A model generated the notes under the pieces. That model was not told the DNA's origin. It made no database searches and saw only the letters and a list, made by a program, of their open reading frames with translations. A program made the position numbers and the translations under genes. A DNA stretch of 5,046 nucleotides, from contig DYTG01000119.1 in assembly GCA_020726085.1 (NCBI GenBank), forward strand, positions 1-5,046, read 5' to 3'. Shown here piece after piece: positions 1 to 5,046 of the stretch (positions are counted from its first letter, which is position 1; each line of letters opens with the position of its first letter). Source of the DNA: Sulfurovum sp. (GTDB taxonomy: Bacteria; Campylobacterota; Campylobacteria; Campylobacterales; Sulfurovaceae).

Positions 1-53
<53 letters not shown>

Positions 54-245
54 CAAACTTCTATCTTATCATCAAATTTTTAATACAATCTAATTTTATG
101 CACCTAAATACTATTAAAAAAAATGAAAATTTATCCCCAGTAAACTCTATAGATTGCTACGCTTCAAATTTAAATTGCTTTTATTATCACAATCAATGGT
201 TTAATATGTTTCATAAAGTAACAAATACACTCTTTAGCCCAAAAC
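54..245. other. AT-rich intergenic stretch with no gene seen
   Basis: Between the tRNA-Asn and the promoter of the HMA gene I see no credible coding region. An open plus-strand frame crosses this stretch, but it begins inside the tRNA and gives low-complexity, Asn/Phe/Ile/Tyr-rich sequence with no domain. No strong stem-loop followed by a T run is apparent. Confidence 0.6.
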
Positions 246-274
246 TTGAAATAATAATTGCAATTAGATATAAT
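246..274 (+). promoter_or_regulatory. Sigma70-type promoter of the HMA gene
   Basis: TTGAAA at 246-251 and a perfect TATAAT at 269-274 are separated by exactly 17 bp, close to the ideal housekeeping-sigma arrangement. Transcription would start near 281. That leaves a leader of about 20 nt, with the Shine-Dalgarno AAAGGA at 291-296 and the ATG at 302. The spacer contains the palindrome listed separately. This is a sequence match only; no start site has been measured. Confidence 0.7.
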
Positions 275-280
275 TACAAT
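255..280 (+). promoter_or_regulatory. Palindrome and direct repeat over the HMA promoter; possible operator
   Basis: TAATTGCAATTA at 255-266 is a perfect 12-bp palindrome lying wholly between the -35 and -10 boxes. Its left part, TAATTGCAAT (255-264), recurs with one mismatch as TAATTACAAT (271-280), 16 bp downstream and overlapping the -10 box. A repressor bound here would block RNA polymerase. Control of a metal-binding gene by a metal-responsive regulator would make sense, but no specific regulator can be named, and the AT-rich context raises the chance of coincidence. Confidence 0.35.
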
Positions 281-301
281 AATATATAATAAAGGATTCT
301 T

Positions 302-580
302 ATGAAACAAAGTTTTGCTCTCTTGAATGTAAAGTGTAGCGGGTGCGCCAATAGTCTTAAGAGTGGACTTAAAGAGGAGTTTGGGGAAGTCGAGGTTGAT
401 TTAAATGTGGTACCTCGTTTAATTACTCTCGAGATTGAGGATGAAAATATCGATAATCTAAAAACAAAAGTCAAATCCATGGGCTATCCTTTTGCTTCTC
501 AAGAGATGGGATTTATTGATAACGCTGCTACAAAAGCTAAAAGTTTTGTATCGTGTGCTATAGGAAAGTTTGATGTTTAG
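302..580 (+). CDS. Small heavy-metal-associated (HMA) domain protein, putative metal chaperone
   Basis: This 92-residue cytoplasmic protein has one HMA (CopZ/Atx1-like) domain. The metal-binding loop is VKCSGCANSL, with Cys12 and Cys15 forming the CxxC pair at the end of the first strand. It is followed by a predicted helix, the acidic strand segment EVEVDLNVV, a further strand, a second helix and the GYPF stretch, as expected for the beta-alpha-beta-beta-alpha-beta fold. The Met usually two residues before the first Cys (MxCxxC) is replaced by Val10. A tail of about 20 residues after the domain contains one more Cys (Cys85). Members of the family bind Cu(I), Zn(II) or similar ions and pass them to P-type ATPases or sensors; the metal here is not known. 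The start has AAAGGA at 291-296 and a strong promoter. It is monocistronic by appearance, and no partner ATPase lies in the window. Confidence 0.85.
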   Translation: MKQSFALLNVKCSGCANSLKSGLKEEFGEVEVDLNVVPRLITLEIEDENIDNLKTKVKSMGYPFASQEMGFIDNAATKAKSFVSCAIGKFDV

Positions 581-610
581 CTACTTCCAATGTACCTTAA
601 CTGCTTCATA

Positions 611-641
611 TTGTAACAACTAGGATTATACACATAATAAT
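611..641 (+). promoter_or_regulatory. Candidate promoter for the oorDABC operon
   Basis: The 204-bp gap before oorD must hold the operon promoter if the operon is not read through from the HMA gene. The best match seen is TTGTAA (611-616) with CATAAT (633-638, 16-bp spacer) or AATAAT (636-641, 19-bp spacer). The downstream part ATAATTACAA (637-646) repeats the 10 bases found over the -10 box of the HMA promoter (270-279). The start would then be around 645-650, leaving a leader of about 135 nt. No riboswitch or attenuator was recognised in that leader. This call is weak. Confidence 0.3.
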
Positions 642-784
642 TACAACTTATTAAAATTTTCATAAATCAAACTTCGATATTCTTTTGTTAGTGAAATGCT
701 AAATCGTAATCACTTTTTTAAAATCAGAAGAGTGCATAACAACTTCTTCATAACGAATTTAAATTTAGTAAAAAAGGGGAAAAG

Positions 785-1111
785 ATGTCAAAAATGGTGG
801 CTCCTGAAAATACTCCTGTGTGGGTAAATGAGAGTAGATGTAAAGCCTGTGATATGTGTGTTGAAGTATGTCCTGCGGGAGTTTTGTCAATGCGTTCAGA
901 ACCTAGTTCGACATTGGGTGCTATGATCTCTATTATATCACTTCATGCTTGCATAGGATGCAATGAGTGTGAACTTGTCTGTCCAGATTTTGCTATCCAT
1001 GTAGCGGATAAATCGGAGTATAAATTTGCGAAACTTACAGATGAAGCCAAAGTAAGAGCGGAAGCTATTGCTAACAATAACTACAGATTACCTGAAAATT
1101 ACGGTAAATAA
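785..1111 (+). CDS. oorD: 2-oxoglutarate:ferredoxin oxidoreductase, delta (ferredoxin) subunit
   Basis: This 108-residue protein is the electron-transfer subunit of the OorDABC complex, carrying electrons between the TPP/Fe-S core and a soluble ferredoxin or flavodoxin. Two [4Fe-4S] motifs are visible: CKACDMCVEVCP (Cys19, 22, 25, 29) and CIGCNECELVCP (Cys56, 59, 62, 66). As in bacterial 8Fe ferredoxins, the fourth ligand of each cluster should come from the other motif. A 26-residue segment between the motifs (SSTLGAMIS region) and a C-terminal extension of about 40 residues match the known OorD form and are longer than in a free ferredoxin. The start has AGGGGA at 775-780. It is the first gene of the operon, and oorA begins 10 nt after its stop. 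An 8Fe ferredoxin with another partner is possible in isolation, but the neighbours settle it. Confidence 0.93.
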   Translation: MSKMVAPENTPVWVNESRCKACDMCVEVCPAGVLSMRSEPSSTLGAMISIISLHACIGCNECELVCPDFAIHVADKSEYKFAKLTDEAKVRAEAIANNNYRLPENYGK

Positions 1112-1120
1112 GGGGAGAGT

Positions 1121-2272
1121 ATGGAACTAAGAGAAATTATTTCTACAGGTAATGATTTAGCAGCCATTGCAGCTGTCGATGCGGGTTGTGAATTTTTTGG
1201 TGGGTATCCTATTACGCCATCAAGCGAAATCATGCACACCATTTCCGATTTGCTACCAGAGATGGGTGGTGCAGCGATTCAGATGGAAGATGAGATTGCA
1301 GGAATTGCAGCAGCAGTGGGTGCAGCCATGTCTGGCGTACGTTCATTGACAGCTACTTCGGGTCCTGGGGTATCACTCAAAGCCGAAAACTTAGGTCTTG
1401 CTCAAATGACAGAAGTGCCTTTGGTGCTTGTAAATGTTATGCGTGGAGGTCCTTCTACGGGTCTGCCTACTCGTGTATCGCAAGGTGACGTAAGACAAGC
1501 AAGAAACCCATCGCATGGGGATTACCGATCCATTACGCTATGCGCAGGGAATTTGGCAGAGTGCTATACGGAAGTAGTAAGAGCGTTTAATTTAGCCGAT
1601 AGATTTATGCAACCCGTAATTGTACTCACTGATGAGACGATTGGTCATATGCACGGAAAAGCGATGATTCCAACCCTAGAAGAGGTAAAAAAAGGGATTG
1701 TTCCACGAAAGAGCTTTGATGGGGCTCCAGAAGATTATAGACCCTACGGTGTAGGTGCTGATGAAGCTGCGGTACTTAATCCTATGTTTAAAGGCTACCG
1801 ATACCACTTCACGGGGCTTCACCACGATGCAAAAGGTTTCCCAACCGAAGAGATTGAGACGTGTAGAAAACTTATCCAAAGACTTGAAGATAAGGTCATG
1901 ATGCACACCGATGAGATTGAGCTCAATGAAGAGTTTATGTTGGATGATTTTGATGGAAGCGAAGGTGAGGTTCTTATTGTAGCCTACGGTTCGGTATCAT
2001 TGGCTGCTAAAGAGGCGATTCGACACTTAAGAGCTGAGGGTATCAAAGCGGGACTATTTAGACCTATTACGCTTTGGCCAAGTCCTGCTAAACGAATGGG
2101 AGAGCTTGTAAAGGCTACCAAAAATGTATTGTGTGTTGAACTCAATATTAGACAATATACCGAAGAGGTTGAAAGAGTTTCGGGAAGATTGGATTTAGAA
2201 GGACTCTACAAAGTAAACGGCAGAGCAATCTCTCCTTATGAAATTGTAAATAAAGTAAAAGAGGTATTCTAA
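1121..2272 (+). CDS. oorA: 2-oxoglutarate:ferredoxin oxidoreductase, alpha subunit
   Basis: This 383-residue subunit forms the catalytic core with OorB and helps build the 2-oxoglutarate/CoA site for 2-oxoglutarate + CoA + oxidised ferredoxin = succinyl-CoA + CO2 + reduced ferredoxin. Family hallmarks are YPITPSS (29-35), QMEDEIAG (54-61), TSGPG (79-83) and RGGPSTGLPT (108-117), all in the N-terminal pyrimidine-binding (domain I) region. The C-terminal part (from about residue 280, EVLIVAYGS, through FRPITLWP) matches the transketolase C-terminal-like domain II. Length is close to the Helicobacter/Campylobacter OorA. GGGGAG at 1112-1117 precedes the ATG. oorB starts 1 nt after the stop, suggesting translational coupling. 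The related alpha subunit of a 2-oxoacid oxidoreductase for another acid (korA) is the alternative name; the four-gene DABC order favours Oor. Direction (oxidative or reductive TCA) cannot be told from sequence. Confidence 0.95.
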   Translation: MELREIISTGNDLAAIAAVDAGCEFFGGYPITPSSEIMHTISDLLPEMGGAAIQMEDEIAGIAAAVGAAMSGVRSLTATSGPGVSLKAENLGLAQMTEVPLVLVNVMRGGPSTGLPTRVSQGDVRQARNPSHGDYRSITLCAGNLAECYTEVVRAFNLADRFMQPVIVLTDETIGHMHGKAMIPTLEEVKKGIVPRKSFDGAPEDYRPYGVGADEAAVLNPMFKGYRYHFTGLHHDAKGFPTEEIETCRKLIQRLEDKVMMHTDEIELNEEFMLDDFDGSEGEVLIVAYGSVSLAAKEAIRHLRAEGIKAGLFRPITLWPSPAKRMGELVKATKNVLCVELNIRQYTEEVERVSGRLDLEGLYKVNGRAISPYEIVNKVKEVF

Positions 2273-2273
2273 G

Positions 2274-3131
2274 ATGGCATTTAATTACGATAACTATTTA
2301 AGACTTGAAAAGATGCCAACACTATGGTGTTGGGGATGTGGGGATGGTGTTATCCTCAAGGCATTTATCCGAGCCGTTGATAAGCTAGGATGGAACAAAG
2401 ATGATGTATGCGTGGTTTCTGGGATTGGTTGTTCGGGAAGATTTTCATCGTATGTTGATTTCAATACCATTCATACCACACACGGACGAACCGTCGCATT
2501 TGCAACGGGTGTAAAATTGGCAAATCCCGATAAGCATGTCGTTTGTGTAGCGGGAGACGGCGATGCTTTGGCGATTGGTGGTAACCACACAATTCACGGT
2601 TGTAGAAGAAATATTGATATCAATTTTATCGTTATCAATAACTTCATTTACGGTCTCACCAACTCACAAACTTCTCCAACGACCCCTCAGGGTATGTGGA
2701 CAGTATCGCAAAAAGCGGGTAATATTGACCCAACCTTTGATGCGTGCAAATTGGCAATTGCTGCGGGTGCAACATTTGTCGCAAGGGAGAAAGTAACCGA
2801 ACCACGAAAACTCGAAAAGGTATTTGTAGAGGGCTTTAAGCACAGAGGATTTAGTTTCTTTGATATTCTCTCAAACTGCCATATCAACCTTGGACGCAAA
2901 AACAAAATGCAATCGGCAATGGAGAACCTTAGTTGGATTGATTCCATTACCGTGTCAAAGAAAAAGTACGATGAGATGACTCCTGATGAGCAACTCAACC
3001 TCCTCGCTACGGGGATCTTGAAGCAAGATACGGAGGCTAGAGAGTATTGCGATATGTACGAAGATATCAAAGCGGTTCAACAAGGTAAAAGAGGTCTTCT
3101 AACACAAGACGACTTTAAGAAAAAGATTTAA
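2274..3131 (+). CDS. oorB: 2-oxoglutarate:ferredoxin oxidoreductase, beta subunit (TPP and Fe-S binding)
   Basis: This 285-residue subunit binds thiamine pyrophosphate and the [4Fe-4S] cluster next to it. The TPP/Mg motif is plain: GDGD at 94-97, then after 25 residues from GDG the closing NN at 122-123, followed by IYGLT. Likely cluster ligands are Cys19 and Cys22 (WCWGCGDG), Cys53 (GIGCSGR) and Cys202 (SNCHIN), the pattern known for 2-oxoacid:ferredoxin oxidoreductase beta subunits. HTTHGR (67-72) and TSPTTP (133-138) are also typical. It starts 1 nt after oorA, and its ribosome binding site (AGAGG) lies inside the oorA end. No truncation or missing key residue is seen. Together with OorA it makes the minimal active unit; OorC and OorD complete the four-subunit enzyme. 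Confidence 0.95.
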   Translation: MAFNYDNYLRLEKMPTLWCWGCGDGVILKAFIRAVDKLGWNKDDVCVVSGIGCSGRFSSYVDFNTIHTTHGRTVAFATGVKLANPDKHVVCVAGDGDALAIGGNHTIHGCRRNIDINFIVINNFIYGLTNSQTSPTTPQGMWTVSQKAGNIDPTFDACKLAIAAGATFVAREKVTEPRKLEKVFVEGFKHRGFSFFDILSNCHINLGRKNKMQSAMENLSWIDSITVSKKKYDEMTPDEQLNLLATGILKQDTEAREYCDMYEDIKAVQQGKRGLLTQDDFKKKI

Positions 3132-3141
3132 GGAGAGAACC

Positions 3142-3714
3142 ATGGCACGAACAATAATGAGATTTACAGGAGTTGGTGGACAAGGTGTTCTTCTTGCGGG
3201 TGAGATTTTTGCGGAAGCGAAAATTACTGCGGGTGGATATGGTCTAAAAACAGCCACCTATACATCGCAAGTACGGGGTGGTCCAACGGTTGTGGATATT
3301 ACCCTTGATGATGAAGAGATTTTCTACCCTTATGCAAATGACGGTGAGATTGACTTTATGCTTTCGGTTGCGCAGGTGAGTTTTGATTTGTTTAAAAATG
3401 GGGTATCAGGGGGTGGTACGATTGTTATTGACCCCTCTTTGATTAAGCCTTCACAAGCAGATAGAGACAAATGGAATATTGTAGAGATTCCTATTATTAC
3501 TATCGCAAAAGAGGAGGTAGGGTTGGTATTGACACAATCGGTTATTGCTTTGTCTATCGCCAACACTTTCGTGGACGCTATTGAACCCGAACACCTCAAA
3601 TCGGTAATGCTCTCAAAAGTACCCAAAAAAGTACATGAAGCCAACCTAAAAGCCTTTGATTTAGGAACCAAATACGCCAAAGAGGCTATGGAAAAACTAG
3701 CTCAACACGCTTAA
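3142..3714 (+). CDS. oorC: 2-oxoglutarate:ferredoxin oxidoreductase, gamma subunit
   Basis: This 190-residue subunit is the pyruvate/ketoisovalerate oxidoreductase catalytic-domain (gamma) component, the domain III equivalent of single-chain pyruvate:ferredoxin oxidoreductases. The N-terminus carries the signature GVGGQGVLLAGEI (11-23), followed by the ATYTSQVRGG segment and VVDIT, which are conserved in this family. The rest alternates strands and helices, ending in a Lys/Glu/Ala-rich helix with no membrane segment. AAGGAG at 3130-3135 overlaps the oorB stop and fixes the ATG. It is the last gene of the operon, and a stem-loop follows 9 nt after its stop. Length and order fit Helicobacter-type OorC. 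Alone it could be confused with the gamma subunits of pyruvate or indolepyruvate oxidoreductases; the operon settles the assignment. Confidence 0.94.
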   Translation: MARTIMRFTGVGGQGVLLAGEIFAEAKITAGGYGLKTATYTSQVRGGPTVVDITLDDEEIFYPYANDGEIDFMLSVAQVSFDLFKNGVSGGGTIVIDPSLIKPSQADRDKWNIVEIPIITIAKEEVGLVLTQSVIALSIANTFVDAIEPEHLKSVMLSKVPKKVHEANLKAFDLGTKYAKEAMEKLAQHA

Positions 3715-3722
3715 GTTGCCTA

Positions 3723-3747
3723 TCTACTCCTTTTTGTTGGGAGTAGA
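3723..3747. terminator. Stem-loop between convergent oorC and NifX-like gene
   Basis: TCTACTCC (3723-3730) and GGAGTAGA (3740-3747) form a perfect 8-bp stem around a 9-nt T-rich loop. It sits in the 40-bp gap between the oorC stop and the stop of the minus-strand NifX-like gene, so it could end transcription from both sides. Neither strand has a proper U tract straight after the stem (plus strand AAAAATC; minus strand TAGGC), so it is not a textbook intrinsic terminator. It may act mainly as a 3' mRNA-stabilising hairpin. Confidence 0.55.
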
Positions 3748-3754
3748 AAAATCT

Positions 3755-4167
3755 TCAGTGATGATTATGGTTGTGATGATGATGTTCACCTTCTTTGTGT
3801 CCATTGCTGTTGTGTCTATTGCCTTGCTCTACGAAATCAGACATATTGAGTGTATCGACTTTGACTAACGCATTATTTTTTAATTTTTGTATCACATCAT
3901 TGAGTAATATTCTCTCTTTTCCACTGTAAAAACACTCCATTTTAGCTTTTTTGCAAAAGCATAAATGGATTGCCACCCATTTGGTTAAAAATCACTTGCT
4001 TTACTCCTTTGGTTGCAAAATTTTACACAACTGATCGTCCGCTTTGAAGTTCATTTTTTTCTATAGTGACTCTATCGCCATCTATAAATGCGAACCATTT
4101 TGCTTTGCCAAAGAGCGTTATCACTGCTGGGTTTTTGAGTGTCTGTTTTGGCAGGTATTGCTATCAT
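3755..4167 (-). pseudogene. NifX/NafY-type (dinitrogenase Fe-Mo cofactor domain) protein with His-rich tail, broken by two frameshifts and a stop
   Basis: Reading the minus strand from the ATG at 4167 gives MIAIPAKTDTQK, then the frame is lost at CAAAAACCC (about 4136-4129). The next frame continues PAVITLFGKAKWFAFIDGD and on to GRSVV, where a TAA stands at 4025-4023. After it comes NFATKGVKQVIFNQMGGNPF, then a second loss of frame in an A6 run (3952-3947). The third frame continues KAKMECFYSGKERILLND and on to a His-rich end, GEHHHHNHNHH. Dropping one base at each frameshift makes the 413-bp span exactly 137 codons. The IAIPAKTD start, LFGKAKWF, NQMGGNPF and ECFYSG segments resemble the NifX/NifB-C-terminal/NafY family (PF02579), which binds Fe-Mo or Fe-S cluster precursors; stand-alone members outside nitrogen fixation have unclear roles. 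Start support is AGGAG at 4180-4176. It sits 58 bp downstream of the TSUP gene, probably in one transcript. The open frame 3976-3755 is only its tail: the first residues from that ATG are out-of-frame translation. Sequencing error could explain the homopolymer indels, less easily the stop. Confidence 0.85.
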
Positions 4168-4175
4168 TATTGTAT

Positions 4176-4180
4176 CTCCT
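4176..4180 (-). promoter_or_regulatory. Ribosome binding site fixing the NifX-like start
   Basis: AGGAG on the minus strand (CTCCT on plus) lies 8 nt upstream of the ATG at 4167-4165. It decides the true start of the broken gene: the ATG at 4167, and not the internal ATG at 3976 or the overlapping ATG at 4225, neither of which heads a family-like reading frame. Confidence 0.7.
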
Positions 4181-4225
4181 GATTAAATTTTTGCTATCAC
4201 TGTTTTGCAATTCATAATTTTTCAT

Positions 4226-4960
4226 TTATGCTAAAATCATTTTAAATGCCAAGATGTATAAAACAAGAGCTATTAATCTTTTTATCGTTTGTGATGAAAC
4301 TTTAAAATGGAGCAAATAATTCCCTATAGCCCCACCTATGATTGCACCTAGTGATACTGTTACAAGAAGTTTTACATCCATATCAATTACCGTCGCATAA
4401 CTTCCAAAAGCAACGATAGATGAAAAAGGTATCACAAATGTTATCCCTATGGCTATTTTTTTAGGTTCGTATCCCAAAAAAATCAAAATAGGAGATATAA
4501 TTGATCCACCACCAATTCCTAAAAATCCTGAAAAAAAGCCACCTATTGATCCGCTCAACAAAAGCAACCTTTTATCAAAATTTTCATTTGTCCCTTTTGC
4601 TTTTATTTTTGCAAAGAGTATCATCGATGCCAATACCAATAGCGTAAATCCAAATATCTTTTTGACAACTTCTGTATCCATGTTCAAAGAGAGCTTAGCA
4701 CCTACAAAAGCAGTAATCATTGAGCTTATCACAAGGGGTAAGACAAACGCTTTGTCCAATAGATTTTTCTTAAAATTTAAAAAACTTGTCGTTACTGTAG
4801 TTAAAAAGTTTACAAAAAGACCCAAAGCCCTAGCAATGCCAAAAGGTAGCCCCAAGATATTTAGCAGAGGCACCAAAGCAATAGCAGAACCCAATCCTGC
4901 CACTGCAAAAAGAGTAGAAAGTACAAGTGTTAGTATAAAATATATCAAATATTCAATCAT
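4226..4960 (-). CDS. TauE/SafE (TSUP) family membrane transporter
   Basis: This 244-residue, very hydrophobic inner-membrane protein has about seven or eight predicted transmembrane helices (roughly residues 4-33, 40-62, 70-90, 100-118, 132-160, 168-190, 197-217 and 225-243). The two halves each carry the family's Gly-rich loop and Pro: AGLGSAIALVPLL (21-33) and LGIGGGSIISPIL (147-159), the internal repeat typical of TSUP proteins. Members move sulfite, sulfoacetate, thiosulfate or other organic and sulfur anions; the substrate here cannot be read from sequence. Length is near the short end of the family but complete. GGAG at 4972-4969 lies 8 nt before the ATG, which overlaps the upstream gene's stop as ATGA (4960-4957), so translation is probably coupled. 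The NifX-like pseudogene follows on the same strand. No defect is seen. Confidence 0.9.
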   Translation of the reverse strand: MIEYLIYFILTLVLSTLFAVAGLGSAIALVPLLNILGLPFGIARALGLFVNFLTTVTTSFLNFKKNLLDKAFVLPLVISSMITAFVGAKLSLNMDTEVVKKIFGFTLLVLASMILFAKIKAKGTNENFDKRLLLLSGSIGGFFSGFLGIGGGSIISPILIFLGYEPKKIAIGITFVIPFSSIVAFGSYATVIDMDVKLLVTVSLGAIIGGAIGNYLLHFKVSSQTIKRLIALVLYILAFKMILA

Positions 4961-5046
4961 CGCTCACACTCCAACGGTCTCTTTTGTTTTTCTATTCCAC
5001 CCCAAAAGTCAAGACAATCCAAAAAATAATCTAATTCCACCTCTAA
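4957..5046 (-). CDS. C-terminal 29 codons of an unrecognised protein (partial)
   Basis: The minus-strand frame entering at the right window edge is open for 29 codons and stops at TGA 4959-4957, overlapping the TSUP start by ATGA. It reads with an acidic, amphipathic character, including the segments ELDYFLDCLDFWGGIE and KQKRPLECER, has two Cys, and looks like real coding sequence, not intergenic DNA. The stop-start overlap supports it as the upstream member of the same operon. I do not recognise the family: a helical C-terminus of a regulator or a small soluble accessory protein is possible, but nothing here shows it. The start and most of the gene lie beyond the window. Confidence 0.7.
   Translation of the reverse strand, partial: LEVELDYFLDCLDFWGGIEKQKRPLECER

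Noticed and set aside
727..754. Weak inverted repeat GAAGA/TCTTC and direct repeat CATAAC upstream of oorD
   Set aside because: The arms are only 5 bp with a 13-nt loop, and the 6-bp direct repeat is short; both are expected by chance in this composition.
167..765. Palindrome AATTTAAATT at 167-176 and again at 756-765
   Set aside because: It is purely A/T and short, so it is likely to recur by chance in AT-rich intergenic DNA; there is no promoter geometry at the first copy.
2687..3070. Minus-strand open frame of 127 codons opposite oorB
   Set aside because: It is a shadow of the strongly conserved oorB frame and has no domain features of its own.
785..3714. CRISPR, mobile element, or integration site near the tRNA or oor genes
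   Set aside because: No repeat-spacer pattern, transposase, terminal inverted repeats or duplicated tRNA 3' end was seen anywhere in the window.
3755..3976. ZnuA-type zinc-binding protein fragment, suggested by the His-rich stretch
   Set aside because: ZnuA His loops lie mid-protein, and the sequence before the His run matches the NifX-like domain once the upstream frames are joined.
3947..4136. Programmed ribosomal frameshifting as an explanation for the broken NifX-like gene
   Set aside because: Both sites need a net +1 shift. The A6G run resembles a -1 slippery site, which would enter the wrong frame, and the separate TAA would also need readthrough. Three recoding events in 136 codons is not credible.
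4121..4225. Minus-strand 34-codon frame beginning directly after the TSUP stop (TAAATG)
   Set aside because: It overlaps the NifX-like start region out of frame, reading through that gene's ribosome binding site, and its product is Asn/Ser/Gln-rich with no recognisable feature. The stop-start adjacency is probably chance.

Overview
The window looks like chromosomal DNA from a member of the Campylobacterota (Epsilonproteobacteria), most likely a free-living Sulfurimonas/Sulfurovum/Sulfurospirillum-like lineage. This rests on the four-gene oorDABC order known from Helicobacter and Campylobacter, on the AT-rich intergenic DNA, and on the character of the encoded proteins. The genus is inference.

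Layout, left to right. Positions 1-53 are the 3' part of a tRNA-Asn (anticodon GTT) whose 5' end lies outside the window. Positions 54-301 hold no gene, but carry a near-consensus sigma70-type promoter (TTGAAA-17 bp-TATAAT) with a 12-bp palindrome in its spacer. It drives a small stand-alone heavy-metal-associated (HMA) domain protein (302-580). A 204-bp gap probably carries the oor promoter. Positions 785-3714 are a tight plus-strand operon, oorD-oorA-oorB-oorC, for 2-oxoglutarate:ferredoxin oxidoreductase. OorA and OorB form the TPP/[4Fe-4S] catalytic core, OorC is the gamma subunit and OorD is the 2x[4Fe-4S] ferredoxin subunit. The enzyme runs oxidatively in the TCA cycle or reductively in the reverse TCA cycle.

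The right third is on the minus strand and converges on oorC. Reading leftwards, it has the last 29 codons of an unrecognised protein (5046-4957), a TauE/SafE (TSUP) membrane transporter (4960-4226) that overlaps it by ATGA, and a NifX/NafY-type (dinitrogenase iron-molybdenum cofactor domain) gene with a His-rich C-terminus (4167-3755). A perfect 8-bp stem-loop (3723-3747) separates the convergent ends.

The main finding is that the NifX-like gene is broken as written. Reading it through needs one single-base frameshift near 4129-4136, readthrough of an in-frame TAA at 4025-4023, and a second single-base frameshift in an A6 run at 3952-3947. Removing the two extra bases gives exactly 137 codons including the stop, with recognisable family sequence throughout. 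The open frame at 3976-3755 is therefore the tail of a pseudogene, or of a gene damaged by sequencing error, and not an independent small protein. I found no convincing new multi-gene system; the rest is ordinary core metabolism and metal/sulfur accessory genes.
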